A DNA stretch of 7,515 nt from Rhodospirillaceae bacterium (GCA_003488105.1 DNMS01000374.1:11164-18678), one strand, 5' to 3'. Counted from the stretch's first letter, positions 1 through 6,171 are shown. Notes: generated from the letters alone by a model not told the origin. Made by a program: numbers and translations.

Positions 1-766
1 CAACATCATGTCGACCCATCCGCGCACGTCGGACCGCATCGCCCAGGCCATCACTCTGGCCCGGGTGCCGCCTAACGCCGACCCGCGCGTCGGGCGCGAG
101 GACTATCTGGCCCGCATCGACGGCATGCTGTGGGGCGATTCGCCAGACGAAGGCGTGGTTCATGGCCGCGTGTTCGAACATCCGGAACTGGGCTTCCGGT
201 TCGAGGTTCCACCCGGTTTCTATCTGATCAACTCACCGTCCCAGGTCGCCGCCCACGGCCCGGACCGCACGGTTATCTTGTTCAATCAGCTGATGCAGAA
301 GGAAGCGGCCCAGGTCCGCGACATGCGGGGGTACGTTTCGTCATGGGGCGGCGGGCGTCTGCGCGGGGTCGAACGCATCGACGTGAACGGGCTGGAGGCC
401 GCCACGGGAAGTGCGCGCAGCAACACCTCAGAGGGGGTCCGGGACGTGCGCCTGGTCGCCATCCGCTTCGCCAAGGATCGCATCTATCGCTTCCTGTTCC
501 TGACCCCGCCCGAGGCGACGCCGCGGCGCAGCGAGGACCTGCGCCGCGTGACCTACAGCTTCCGCGCCCTGACGGAAGCCGAGGCCAAGGCGGTCAAGAC
601 GTTGAAACTGCGCGTGATGACGGTCAATCCGGGTGACACTCCGGACAAGTTGGCGGGCATCATGCCGCTGGAATCATACAAGCTGGATTGGTTCCTGGCG
701 CTCAACGGCCTGGCGCCGGGGGACAAGCTGGTGCCAGGTACCAAGGTCAAGGTCGTCACGCCGTAA
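1..766 (+). CDS. M48-family metalloprotease, C-terminal part (5' end outside window)
   Basis: This is the C-terminal part of what is most likely a secreted or periplasmic M48 (BepA/YfgC-like) zinc metalloprotease. The frame is open from the first bases, and the ATG at 8 is an internal Met. The residues after it (STHPRTSDRI) match the 'THP...SRI' segment that lies downstream of the HEXXH site in this family, so the gene runs off the left edge and the catalytic motif is not visible. After it comes a beta-rich segment typical of the alphaproteobacterial members (GRVFEHPELGFRFEVPPGF, then a GPDRTVILF stretch). The last ~50 residues (VNPGDTPDKLAGIM ... FLALNGL ... LVPGTKVKVV) resemble a LysM-like cell-wall-binding module. 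Family members are linked to outer-membrane protein quality control; that role is inferred. The gene converges with the PAS gene, leaving 10 bp between stop codons and no visible terminator. Confidence 0.78.
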   Translation, partial: NIMSTHPRTSDRIAQAITLARVPPNADPRVGREDYLARIDGMLWGDSPDEGVVHGRVFEHPELGFRFEVPPGFYLINSPSQVAAHGPDRTVILFNQLMQKEAAQVRDMRGYVSSWGGGRLRGVERIDVNGLEAATGSARSNTSEGVRDVRLVAIRFAKDRIYRFLFLTPPEATPRRSEDLRRVTYSFRALTEAEAKAVKTLKLRVMTVNPGDTPDKLAGIMPLESYKLDWFLALNGLAPGDKLVPGTKVKVVTP

Positions 767-776
767 GGATGCGTTC

Positions 777-1325
777 TCACAAGATCAGGTAGAGGGCTTC
801 CGTCTCCGTCCCCGCCGATCCGAAAAGAACCACGCCAATTCCGTAATTGGCCGTCCTGCCATCTTGGGAACAGGGAATATACAGCGTCGTCGACTGCTTA
901 TAGCGCTCCATCGGCCCGCCTTGATCGAACACAATCGAACGGCGAGCGAAAAACGGGCGGCATTCGGCAATCGCCCGGTAATGAAGCGGGAAATAATGCG
1001 TGGGGCCGTCACTGCCCGTGTAGACCTCCTCGACATAACGGCCCTGAAGAACCTTGCCGTAATGTTCGTCGATGGCGGTGCCGGAAAACTTGACCAGCAT
1101 GCCCCGCTCGACCCCGCCCCGGTAATCGTGGACGAAGATATGCGGGGCAAGGTGCGGGACCTTCATCAGGTCGATGGTTTCGTAGACCGGCAACGCACGG
1201 CCGTCCAGGCCCGCGATGATGAAGTCGCAGAATTCCCGCATCATGGACAAATCCGTCAGCGCCGCAACACGGTCGCGGACGGCGGCAAGCCCAAGACTAT
1301 CGGGCAGCGTCTCCGTCACCGGCAT
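777..1325 (-). CDS. PAS-domain protein (PAS_5-like)
   Basis: A 182-residue soluble protein with no signal peptide or membrane segment. It follows the pattern of the single-domain PAS_5 family common in Rhodospirillales: an N-terminal helix (FCDFIIAGLDGRALPVYETID), the 'hPHLAPHIFVHDY' strand, then 'FSGTAIDEHYGKVLQGRYVEEV' around residues 80-101, equivalent to the family's GT-x-hxxxxG-x-x-x-GR-x-x-DE core. A C-terminal beta-sheet contains TTLYIPCSQDGRTANYGIGVVLF. No kinase, GGDEF or DNA-binding domain is attached; ligand and partner are unknown. I chose the Met at 1325 because GGGGAGAG sits 1 nt upstream of it, whereas the in-frame ATG at 1352 (nine codons longer) has no Shine-Dalgarno. The start region lies in a strong hairpin (see separate entry). 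Family call is good; function is unassigned. Confidence 0.75.
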   Translation of the reverse strand: MPVTETLPDSLGLAAVRDRVAALTDLSMMREFCDFIIAGLDGRALPVYETIDLMKVPHLAPHIFVHDYRGGVERGMLVKFSGTAIDEHYGKVLQGRYVEEVYTGSDGPTHYFPLHYRAIAECRPFFARRSIVFDQGGPMERYKQSTTLYIPCSQDGRTANYGIGVVLFGSAGTETEALYLIL

Positions 1326-1351
1326 GCTCTCCCCATTCCCCGGAGAGAGCA
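1325..1351 (-). promoter_or_regulatory. Hairpin sequestering the RBS/start of the PAS gene
   Basis: On the minus strand TGCTCTCTCC pairs with GGGGAGAGCA across a 7-nt loop, giving ten contiguous pairs (one G-U). The 3' arm contains the whole GGGGAGAG Shine-Dalgarno and the A of the ATG at 1325. The 5' arm begins inside the alternative upstream ATG (1350-1352). If the 1325 start is used, the mRNA would hide its own ribosome-binding site. The pairing is seen directly; a regulatory role (thermometer-like or protein-controlled translation, or a DNA operator) is inference. Confidence 0.45.
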
Positions 1352-1430
1352 TATCTTTTTATGTCAAAAGGTGGAGAATTTATTGGTCTGTGCACGCGAC
1401 TATTCGCCGCCGATGCTCCCCGGAAACGGA

Positions 1431-1479
1431 AAACGGCCGGGCTCCGCCTCCGCAAGGAGATCAGAAACGCCGGCCGTTT
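1431..1479 (-). terminator. Rho-independent terminator of carD
   Basis: A perfect 10-bp inverted repeat, AAACGGCCGG (1431-1440) and CCGGCCGTTT (1470-1479), encloses 29 nt that hold a smaller CTCC/GGAG hairpin. Read on the minus strand it begins 43 nt after the carD stop, and the stem ends in a short T run (GTTTTCCGTTT). The symmetrical A/T flanks could also allow some termination on the plus strand. It separates carD from the downstream PAS gene. Confidence 0.8.
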
Positions 1480-1522
1480 GCCTTAACGGTCGCCCGGTTG
1501 GCGGGCAACGCCCTGCCTGAAA

Positions 1523-2026
1523 TCAGGCGGCGCGCAGAACTTTTTCCAGCTTTTCCGTCGCCTTTTCCACGTCCGTCTTGTCGACGGCCGCCAATTCCGC
1601 GGCCAGACGGTCGCGGGCGGCTTCGTAAATCTGGCGTTCGGAGAACGACTGGTCGGGCTGGCCCACGTTGCGGTGCAGGTCACGCACGACCTCGGCAATG
1701 GACACGGGATTGCCCGAATTGATCTTGGCTTCGTATTCCTGGGCCCGGCGGCTCCACATGGTGCGTTTGACACGCGCCCGGCCTTTGAGGGTGGTCATCG
1801 CCTCTTCCATGATCTTGCGCGTCGATAGCTTGCGCAGGCCCGAGGTCGGGGCCTTGGACACGGGCACCCGCAGGGTCATCCGGTCCTTATCGAAGGAAAT
1901 GACGAAAAGATCGAGCTTATGGCCCGCGATTTCTTCGGTTTCGACGCCGATGACCTTGCCGACGCCGTGCGTCGGATAGACGACATAGTCGCCGGTATCG
2001 ATCTGCAGTTCTTCTTGTTTGGACAT
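1523..2026 (-). CDS. carD: CarD/CdnL-family RNA polymerase-binding transcription regulator
   Basis: A 167-residue cytoplasmic regulator that binds the RNA polymerase beta subunit and stabilises open complexes, including at rRNA and growth-related promoters in studied relatives. The N-terminal Tudor-like RNAP-interaction domain (about residues 9-65) is clear: DTGDYVVYPTHGVGKVIGVE, then LFVISFDKDRMTLRVPV. The helical C-terminal DNA-binding domain (about 70-167) carries the family tryptophan in RTMWSRRAQEYEAKINSGN (W91), the residue that wedges into the upstream edge of the -10 bubble. Length is normal. The frame is open to 2119, but family alignment starts at MSKQEELQIDTGDYV, so I use 2026. The Shine-Dalgarno is weak (GGAG about 13 nt upstream). 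A strong terminator follows. The gene lies downstream of fdxA on the same strand, an arrangement I know from other alphaproteobacteria, but across a 419-bp gap that implies its own promoter. Confidence 0.95.
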   Translation of the reverse strand: MSKQEELQIDTGDYVVYPTHGVGKVIGVETEEIAGHKLDLFVISFDKDRMTLRVPVSKAPTSGLRKLSTRKIMEEAMTTLKGRARVKRTMWSRRAQEYEAKINSGNPVSIAEVVRDLHRNVGQPDQSFSERQIYEAARDRLAAELAAVDKTDVEKATEKLEKVLRAA

Positions 2027-2308
2027 AGGTGAGGTCAACTCCGATATTACCCTTCTTGTCATTGGGCGGCCCAGGCCCGCCACGGCCCGCTCTCCCTGAC
2101 GATTACGGTCCGGCGGCATGCTTCAGAGGGTACAAAAATCGTCCGGCGACACTGAACGTGGCCGCTGACCGATCCAATCCTGAAGCGGGCGGCTGTCTTC
2201 CCCGGCAGGCGCTCCAGCGCCCATCCCACAGCCGAATGTTGGCCGTAAAAATCCCCCCGGACGAACAGATGGGCGGTTCCGAGGGGACATAGACCTTAAG
2301 GCCAACAA

Positions 2309-2336
2309 TTGACGACTGTAACACAAATTACAGGTA
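2309..2336 (+). promoter_or_regulatory. Dyad operator CTGTAA-N6-TTACAG within a promoter-like element
   Basis: CTGTAACACAAATTACAG (2316-2333) is a perfect 6-6-6 inverted repeat in an AT-rich island of otherwise GC-rich DNA. On the plus strand it lies exactly between TTGACG (2309-2314) and a weak -10-like AGGTAA starting 17 nt further on, the placement expected of a repressor site. No plus-strand gene follows; fdxA is on the other strand. The dyad is seen directly; the promoter and regulator are inference. Confidence 0.35.
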
Positions 2337-2378
2337 AAAACCACCCTCAGGTTCGCAAGTGCACAAATTCCGCGCATT

Positions 2379-2395
2379 CGGCGGGAATCCCGCCG
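2379..2395. repeat. Short perfect hairpin
   Basis: CGGCGGG and CCCGCCG form a 7-bp stem around an AAT loop, lying 41 nt left of the fdxA terminator-like stem. It has no T run in either direction. It may be a second, weak termination element for fdxA or may have no function. Confidence 0.3.
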
Positions 2396-2413
2396 ATTTC
2401 AGGGCGAACAGAG

Positions 2414-2436
2414 CCGCGCGCCCGCCGGGCGCGCGG
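2414..2436 (-). terminator. GC-rich terminator-like stem after fdxA
   Basis: CCGCGCGCCC (2414-2423) and GGGCGCGCGG (2427-2436) form a perfect 10-bp stem with a 3-nt loop, 9 nt after the fdxA stop on the minus strand. There is no U-tract, so it could act as an intrinsic terminator of the weak-tail type or as an mRNA 3' stabiliser. Confidence 0.5.
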
Positions 2437-2445
2437 AATGCAGAA

Positions 2446-2781
2446 TCAGCTGCCCTGACCGGGATTCGGGCTCAGCATCTCTTTCTTGCCGTCCTTGCCG
2501 TTCCAATCGTCGGCATCGGCCGGGCAATCACCCTTGGAGGTGATGTTCGGCCACTGGGCCGCGAACTTGGTATTGATCTCCAGCCATTGCTCGACGCCGG
2601 GTTCCGTATCGGGAACGATGGCTTCGGCCGGGCATTCGGGCTCGCAAACGCCGCAGTCGATGCATTCGTCGGGATGGATGACCAGGAAGTTCTCGCCTTC
2701 GTAGAAGCAATCCACGGGGCAGACTTCCACGCAGTCCTGGAATTTACACTTGATGCAGTTTTCTGTGACGATATAGGTCAT
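2446..2781 (-). CDS. fdxA: 7Fe ferredoxin FdxA ([3Fe-4S][4Fe-4S])
   Basis: A 111-residue cytoplasmic electron carrier. The cysteine pattern is that of the Azotobacter FdI type: C9, C17 and C50 bind the [3Fe-4S] cluster; C40, C43, C46 and C21 bind the [4Fe-4S] cluster; C12 and C25 are the two extra free cysteines of the family. Hallmark stretches are [26 protein letters not shown] and [14 protein letters not shown], followed by the long acidic C-terminal extension ([15 protein letters not shown]...). The start at 2781 fits the family exactly and has GGAG 8 nt upstream; the open frame continues to 2844 but those 21 residues are not family-like. It is transcribed toward carD and separated from terB upstream by 95 bp. 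The physiological redox partner cannot be read from the sequence. Confidence 0.97.
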   Translation of the reverse strand: MTYIVTENCIKCKFQDCVEVCPVDCFYEGENFLVIHPDECIDCGVCEPECPAEAIVPDTEPGVEQWLEINTKFAAQWPNITSKGDCPADADDWNGKDGKKEMLSPNPGQGS

Positions 2782-2876
2782 TGCGGGCTCCGTAAGGTCG
2801 ATTAAGTTCGATAAATCCAGAAAGCCGTTAGGCCAAGCAAGCAATAAGTTTGCGAAATACCGGCAAGGGCATTTAC

Positions 2877-3353
2877 TTACGCCCTATCCGCGCCATGCTC
2901 AAGGCGCGCCAAGGCGCGTTTGCGGGCGGCGCCGCTGTCGCGGTCGGATACGTGCAGAAGTCCCGCGACCCGGCGCGCCAGACTGGCCTCGAAGTCATGC
3001 AGTTCACCGTCCGCATAGGCCACGGCCCAGACCATTTCGAGAACCCGGACCCGATCCTCGGGCGCCATGCGCTCCTTGATGGTGCGGGTCATGCCGTAGA
3101 ATTCGACCGAAGTGTCGGCGTGTGTCTTGGCATCGGCGATCAGGGCATCGGCCTCACCGTCATCCAGATTGAATTCCTCGGTCAACAGGCCGCGGATGGC
3201 CGCTTCTTCGCCGGTGTCGAAATCGCCGTCGAGAGACGCCGCCTCGACCAGCAACAGCGCCGTGGCGGCTTCCAGTTCGCGGGTCTCGGCCGCGGGGGCC
3301 GTGGTCGCATCGGCGGAAAGGCGGTCGGCCCAGGATTTCAATTTGGTAAGCAT
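2877..3353 (-). CDS. TerB-like (tellurite-resistance-like) protein
   Basis: A 158-residue, entirely alpha-helical, acidic cytoplasmic protein of the TerB-like/COG4103 group. The two helical halves each carry the family's metal-binding-type acidic turn: [13 protein letters not shown] (residues 41-53) and [12 protein letters not shown] (114-125). Between them lies a conserved-looking [11 protein letters not shown] helix. A short Ala/Thr-rich linker follows the N-terminal [11 protein letters not shown] helix. Stand-alone members like this are common in alphaproteobacteria outside ter operons, and their role is not established; tellurite resistance should not be assumed. There is no Shine-Dalgarno before the ATG, which together with a promoter-like pair just upstream suggests a leaderless message. 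It is divergent from the DUF938 gene and upstream of fdxA on the same strand. Confidence 0.82.
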   Translation of the reverse strand: MLTKLKSWADRLSADATTAPAAETRELEAATALLLVEAASLDGDFDTGEEAAIRGLLTEEFNLDDGEADALIADAKTHADTSVEFYGMTRTIKERMAPEDRVRVLEMVWAVAYADGELHDFEASLARRVAGLLHVSDRDSGAARKRALARLEHGADRA

Positions 3354-3360
3354 GGGAAGT

Positions 3361-3389
3361 CAGTTAGCACGCACGGGCGATCCCCTCAA
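3361..3389 (-). promoter_or_regulatory. Candidate promoter of the terB-like gene
   Basis: On the minus strand TTGAGG (3384-3389) and TAACTG (3361-3366) are separated by 17 nt. The -10-like hexamer ends 7 nt before the ATG, so transcription would start at or next to the start codon. That fits the missing Shine-Dalgarno. Each hexamer is only a moderate match. Confidence 0.33.
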
Positions 3390-3413
3390 CCACAGCAAAG
3401 TTACGGGTTTTCC

Positions 3414-3442
3414 TTGCCCCCGCCGATTGTCCCTCCTAAACC
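3414..3442 (+). promoter_or_regulatory. Candidate promoter of the DUF938 gene
   Basis: TTGCCC (3414-3419), a 17-nt spacer and TAAACC (3437-3442), ending 8 nt before the ATG at 3451. As with the divergent terB promoter, the start site would coincide with the start codon, and no Shine-Dalgarno is present. The match to consensus is moderate. Confidence 0.33.
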
Positions 3443-3450
3443 TCGGGGCC

Positions 3451-4074
3451 ATGACCCCATTGTCCGATGACCCCCGCCTGAATTTCCCCGCGACCGGCCG
3501 CAACCAGGCCGCGATCCTGGAGGTGCTGGCCCGCGTGCTGCCGGCCGAGGGCCGGGTGCTGGAGGTCGGATCCGGTTCCGGCCAGCATGTCGCAGCCTTC
3601 GCCCAAGCCCTGCCCCATCTGGATTGGCAGGCCTCGGACCCGGACCCGGCCTACCGGGCCTCCATCGATGCCTGGGCGCGCCATGCGGGGCTGGACCTGC
3701 CGCCGGCCCTCGACCTGGATGCGACCCAAAGTCCTTGGCCGGCAAGCGATGCGGCGGCGGTGATGTCCGTGAACATGATCCATATCGCGCCCTGGGCCGC
3801 CTGCCTGGGGCTGCTGACCGGCGCCCGGGACATCCTGCCCGAAGGCGGCGTGCTGTACCTGTACGGGCCGTTCACTTTCGGCGGCGTCCATACGGCCGAG
3901 AGCAACGCCCGGTTCGACGCCAGCCTGCGCGCCGAAAACCCCGACTGGGGCGTGCGCAACCTGGACGACGTTGCCCTGGAAGCCCGCAAACGCGGCCTGC
4001 ATCTGGTCGAAACGGTGAAGATGCCCGCCAACAACCTGTCGGTAATTTTCAAGAAACGCGCGGGCATGGCCTAG
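3451..4074 (+). CDS. DUF938 family class I SAM-dependent methyltransferase-like protein
   Basis: A 207-residue cytoplasmic protein of the DUF938 (UPF0585/METTL26) family. Family hallmarks appear in order: the N-terminal 'RLNFPATGRNQAAILEVL' stretch; SAM-binding motif I VLEVGSGSGQH (residues 36-46); acidic motif II SDPDP (62-66); NMIHIAPW (108-115); LYLYGPF (136-141); SNARFDASLR with NPDWGVRNLDDV (151-174); and MPANNLSVIFKK at the C-terminus (191-202). The fold predicts a methyltransferase, but the substrate of this family is not known to me. The frame is open well upstream, but that part is antisense to terB; the family begins at the ATG at 3451. It is the only plus-strand gene within the minus-strand block and converges on the S4 gene with 12 bp between stops. 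Confidence 0.9.
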   Translation: MTPLSDDPRLNFPATGRNQAAILEVLARVLPAEGRVLEVGSGSGQHVAAFAQALPHLDWQASDPDPAYRASIDAWARHAGLDLPPALDLDATQSPWPASDAAAVMSVNMIHIAPWAACLGLLTGARDILPEGGVLYLYGPFTFGGVHTAESNARFDASLRAENPDWGVRNLDDVALEARKRGLHLVETVKMPANNLSVIFKKRAGMA

Positions 4075-4086
4075 GCCGCCCCTCAT

Positions 4087-4491
4087 TCAGGCATCCGCAT
4101 CCTCGCCACGCAGGCGGTCTGTTTCCCGCCTCTCGCGCTTGGTCGGCCGGCCGCTGCCGGCGTCGCGCGGGGCGACCTTGCCCGGCCGGTCGATATCGGT
4201 GGCACCCTTCGGCGGTGGCGGGGGTGACAGATCTTCGTACAATGTCTGGGCTTCCGGTGCCGGGCCGCGCCGCGTGCCCAGGTCGAGAACCTTCACGACC
4301 TTGACCCCCGCCCGCATGGGAAAGGTCAGCACGTCGCCGATCTTCACGGCATAATGCGGCTTGGCGATGATCGCCGTATTGACCCGCAACTTGCCCGACT
4401 GCACGTATTTGGTGGCCAACGACCGGGCCTTGAAGAACCGCGCGAACCACAGCCATTTGTCCAGCCGCAGATTGCCACCGCCATCCGTCAT
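4087..4491 (-). CDS. S4-domain RNA-binding protein (Hsp15/HslR-like)
   Basis: A 134-residue RNA-binding protein. The S4 domain fills residues 8-70: LRLDKWLWFARFFKARSLATKYVQSGKLRVN, then the beta-hairpin KPHYAVKIGDVLTFPMRAGVKVVKVLDLG. In E. coli, Hsp15 of this family binds stalled 50S subunits carrying nascent chains and recycles them after heat stress; that role is transferred by family. The tail (residues 74-134) has a proline run (PPPPPK) and a highly charged region (GRPTKRERRETDRLRGE), as in alphaproteobacterial members. The start codon overlaps the stop of the helicase remnant (ATGA), which means translational coupling in the ancestral operon. Because the helicase gene has lost its 5' part and promoter, how this gene is now transcribed is unclear. 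Confidence 0.92.
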   Translation of the reverse strand: MTDGGGNLRLDKWLWFARFFKARSLATKYVQSGKLRVNTAIIAKPHYAVKIGDVLTFPMRAGVKVVKVLDLGTRRGPAPEAQTLYEDLSPPPPPKGATDIDRPGKVAPRDAGSGRPTKRERRETDRLRGEDADA

Positions 4492-5048
4492 GACAGGACC
4501 AGGTCCTTCAGCTTGGCGAAGGGGGAATGGGGATCGACCTTGGGCGCGACCGTCGGCGCCGGGGTTTTCGCCTTGCCTTTGGCCTTACCGTCGGCGCGCG
4601 CGTCCGGCGCGGGTCGGCGCGCCGACGGGCGGAAGCGCAGGACGCCCTCGACCTCCCGGCCCTTGAAGCCGAGACCCCGGAGAATCTGCGCCATGTCAGC
4701 CGCACCGCAACCGGCCAGGGACAATAGGTCCGGCGAAATCTCGAACCCGGCCTTGCCGCCCGCCTTGGCCTGATCCCAGGCCTTGGCGGCGATGCGTTCC
4801 ACCATGTCGATGCGCAGCGCGGTCTTGCCGAACCGCCGGAAGCCAACCTGTTCCCAATAGTCCCCGGGCAGGCGCCCGGCCGGCAGAGAGACCCGACCCG
4901 GCAGGGGCGGCGGCACGGGGCGACGCCCTTGGGAAAGGCACCACAGGAACCCCCGCATGGTGGCGGGGGCCGGACGGACCAGGGCCGGCAGGAACACGGT
5001 CTCACGGCCGATGCGGATGCCGGCGGCGCGGCCGAGGGGCCGAAGCAG
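4488..5048 (-). pseudogene. 3' remnant of a helicase gene (SUV3/Mgps2-like C-terminal region)
   Basis: About 185 codons resemble the C-terminal region of the large alphaproteobacterial DEAD/DEAH-box helicases that normally lie directly upstream of the S4 gene. Recognisable parts in order: RPLGRAAGIRIGRETVFLPALVRPAP, MRGFLWCLSQG, RVSLPAGRLPGDYWEQVGFRRFG, LRIDMVERIA, SPDLLSLAGCGAADMAQILRGLGF, and a Lys/Ala/Pro-rich tail ending DPHSPFAKLKDLVLS. None of the helicase motifs (Walker A, DExH, motif VI) is present; several hundred residues are missing. To the right of about 5048 the frame stays open to 5438, but that extension is the antisense of the TPR gene and has no helicase character. An internal ATG at 5066 has no ribosome-binding site. 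The stop overlaps the S4 start. The break could be a true deletion or an assembly chimera. Confidence 0.68.
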
Positions 5049-5069
5049 CTTGCCTATGGCCTGCATTTC

Positions 5070-5567
5070 ATGAAGGCCAAGGATTATCCCCGCGCCATCG
5101 TGCATCTGACGGAGGCGATCCAGGCCCACGCGCTGGAGCCCGAGCGGCTGTCTGATGCCTATTACTTCCGCGGCCGCGCCCTGGTCCGGACCCAGCGCCC
5201 GGATCTTGCCCTCGCCGATTTCACCCAGGCGGTCGTCTTCTGGCCGAAAAACGTCAAGGCGCTGCGGGTGCGCTGCCGTGCTTTGACCTTGAGGGGTGAA
5301 CTGCCCGATGCCCTGGCCGACTGCGACCGGGCGGTCGAGTTGGCACCCGAAGACTGGCGCGGCTGGTTCACCCGCGGCCTGCTGCGAGAGGCACGCAGCG
5401 AACGCAATCTGGCGTTGATCGATTTCACGGCGTCGCAAGCCCGCATGCCCAAGGGCCTCGAAACCTTTCCCACCATCGCCCGCCAGTTGAAGGCCTACGG
5501 CCTTATGACGGACGACACGGATACCAAGGACGGCCCGCCCCCCCTGCCGGTCTGGCAGGAGGAATGA
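5070..5567 (+). CDS. TPR-repeat protein, 5' end apparently missing
   Basis: At least 165 residues of tandem tetratricopeptide repeats. Repeat 1 is KAKDYPRAIVHLTEAIQAH; repeat 2 is SDAYYFRGRALVRTQRPDLALADFTQAVVFWPKN; repeat 3 is VKALRVRCRALTLRGELPDALADCDRAVELAPED; repeat 4 is WRGWFTRGLLREARSERNLALIDFTASQARMPKG. A short acidic, proline-rich tail ends VWQEE. The first repeat begins before the ATG used here: the in-frame residues from about 5046 (QLAYGLHF) are its first helix. Left of that the frame is antisense to the helicase remnant. No ribosome-binding site precedes the ATG at 5070, and the next in-frame ATG (4929) lies inside the antisense part. I read this as a gene that has lost its beginning. 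Such proteins are protein-interaction scaffolds; the specific role is unknown. Helix and repeat assignment is firm; the true start is not. Confidence 0.72.
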   Translation: MKAKDYPRAIVHLTEAIQAHALEPERLSDAYYFRGRALVRTQRPDLALADFTQAVVFWPKNVKALRVRCRALTLRGELPDALADCDRAVELAPEDWRGWFTRGLLREARSERNLALIDFTASQARMPKGLETFPTIARQLKAYGLMTDDTDTKDGPPPLPVWQEE

Positions 5568-5693
5568 TCGCCCGTCGCCGAGCGAAGCCGCCCACCGACG
5601 ACATCAATCCATGGCTTTCCTTGCGTCCGGGATTCCGCTAAACCGCTGGCAATCGATTCCCCCGACCAATCTGAAGAACGGAAGAAACCGACA

Positions 5694-6161
5694 ATGGATG
5701 CGCTCTACTTCGAGGATTTCATGCCCGGCCGTAAGTTCCGGACCCGCGGCATGACCCTGACCGAGGCCCAGATCATGGAATTCGCCTGGCAGTGGGATCC
5801 TCAGCCCTTCCATGTCGACGCCGAGGCCGCCCGCGCGAGCCAGTTCGGCGGCATCATCGGCTCCGGGTTTCAGACCCTGCTGGTCGCCTTCCGCCTGTGG
5901 TTCCAGGAAAACATCATGAACGAATGTTCCATGGGCTCGCCGGGCCTGGACGAAATTCGCTGGCTATTGCCGGTGCGCCCGGGCGACACGCTGCATGTCG
6001 AGGCCGAGGTGCTTGAATCCCGCGCCTCCGATTCGAAACCCGACCGCGGCTACACCAAGATCAAATACGCCGTCGTCACCCAAAAGGGCGACACGGTGAT
6101 GACCTATGTCGCCAACCACATCTTCGCCCGCCACCCGGCCGGCGACGACCGGCGCATCTGA
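5694..6161 (+). CDS. MaoC-family (R)-specific enoyl-CoA hydratase-like protein
   Basis: A 155-residue single hotdog-fold MaoC-like dehydratase, the normal length of the family. The hydratase-2 signature is intact: [13 protein letters not shown] (residues 30-42) supplies the catalytic Asp35 and His40, followed by [16 protein letters not shown] (46-61). Later strands ([26 protein letters not shown]) are typical. These enzymes hydrate trans-2-enoyl-CoA (or related CoA esters) in fatty-acid, polyhydroxyalkanoate or branched-acid metabolism; the substrate here cannot be named. The start has GGAAG about 11 nt upstream. The 126 bp before it, after the TPR gene, show no clear promoter. A small stem-loop follows the stop, then fghA on the same strand. 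Confidence 0.92.
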   Translation: MDALYFEDFMPGRKFRTRGMTLTEAQIMEFAWQWDPQPFHVDAEAARASQFGGIIGSGFQTLLVAFRLWFQENIMNECSMGSPGLDEIRWLLPVRPGDTLHVEAEVLESRASDSKPDRGYTKIKYAVVTQKGDTVMTYVANHIFARHPAGDDRRI

Positions 6162-6171
6162 TGTTTTCCTT

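Larger units (their letters stand above)
2027..2445. other. Intergenic region between fdxA and carD
   Basis: A 419-bp region without a convincing gene. Short open frames on both strands have no family signature and no good ribosome-binding site. It must hold the carD promoter, but no convincing -35/-10 pair stands out; TAATAT at 2039-2044 on the minus strand lacks a matching -35. Contents that can be named are the fdxA terminator-like stem (2414-2436), a second short hairpin (2379-2395), and a dyad inside a plus-strand promoter-like element (2309-2336). The stretch from about 2045 to 2300 shows nothing recognisable. Confidence 0.6.

Noticed and set aside
8..766. The ATG at 8 as the true start of a 252-residue protein
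   Set aside because: The residues right at this ATG match an internal segment of M48 proteases and the frame is open to the left edge, so the gene is cut by the window.
1362..1367. TTGACA on the minus strand as the PAS gene -35
   Set aside because: A -10 at normal spacing would fall inside the hairpin and has no match (TCCGGG); the hexamer is probably chance.
633..1520. A 295-residue plus-strand open frame
   Set aside because: It runs through the end of the M48 gene in another frame and antisense to the PAS gene; it has no family signature and is a GC-rich shadow frame.
2359..2805. A 148-residue plus-strand open frame opposite fdxA
   Set aside because: It is the antisense of a certain ferredoxin gene and looks compositional only.
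2877..3353. A tellurite-resistance system because of the TerB-like gene
   Set aside because: No other ter genes are present, and single TerB-like proteins of this group are common without a resistance role.
3436..4086. A 216-residue minus-strand frame opposite the DUF938 gene
   Set aside because: The plus strand encodes all DUF938 hallmarks; the minus frame is low-complexity antisense.
4929..5069. N-terminal extension of the TPR protein from the ATG at 4929
   Set aside because: These 47 codons are antisense to well-recognised helicase C-terminal sequence and are Gly/Arg-rich without TPR character, apart from the last ~8 codons.
5049..5438. N-terminal extension of the helicase remnant on the minus strand
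   Set aside because: It is antisense to the TPR repeats and has no helicase motif; only the sequence left of about 5048 resembles the family.
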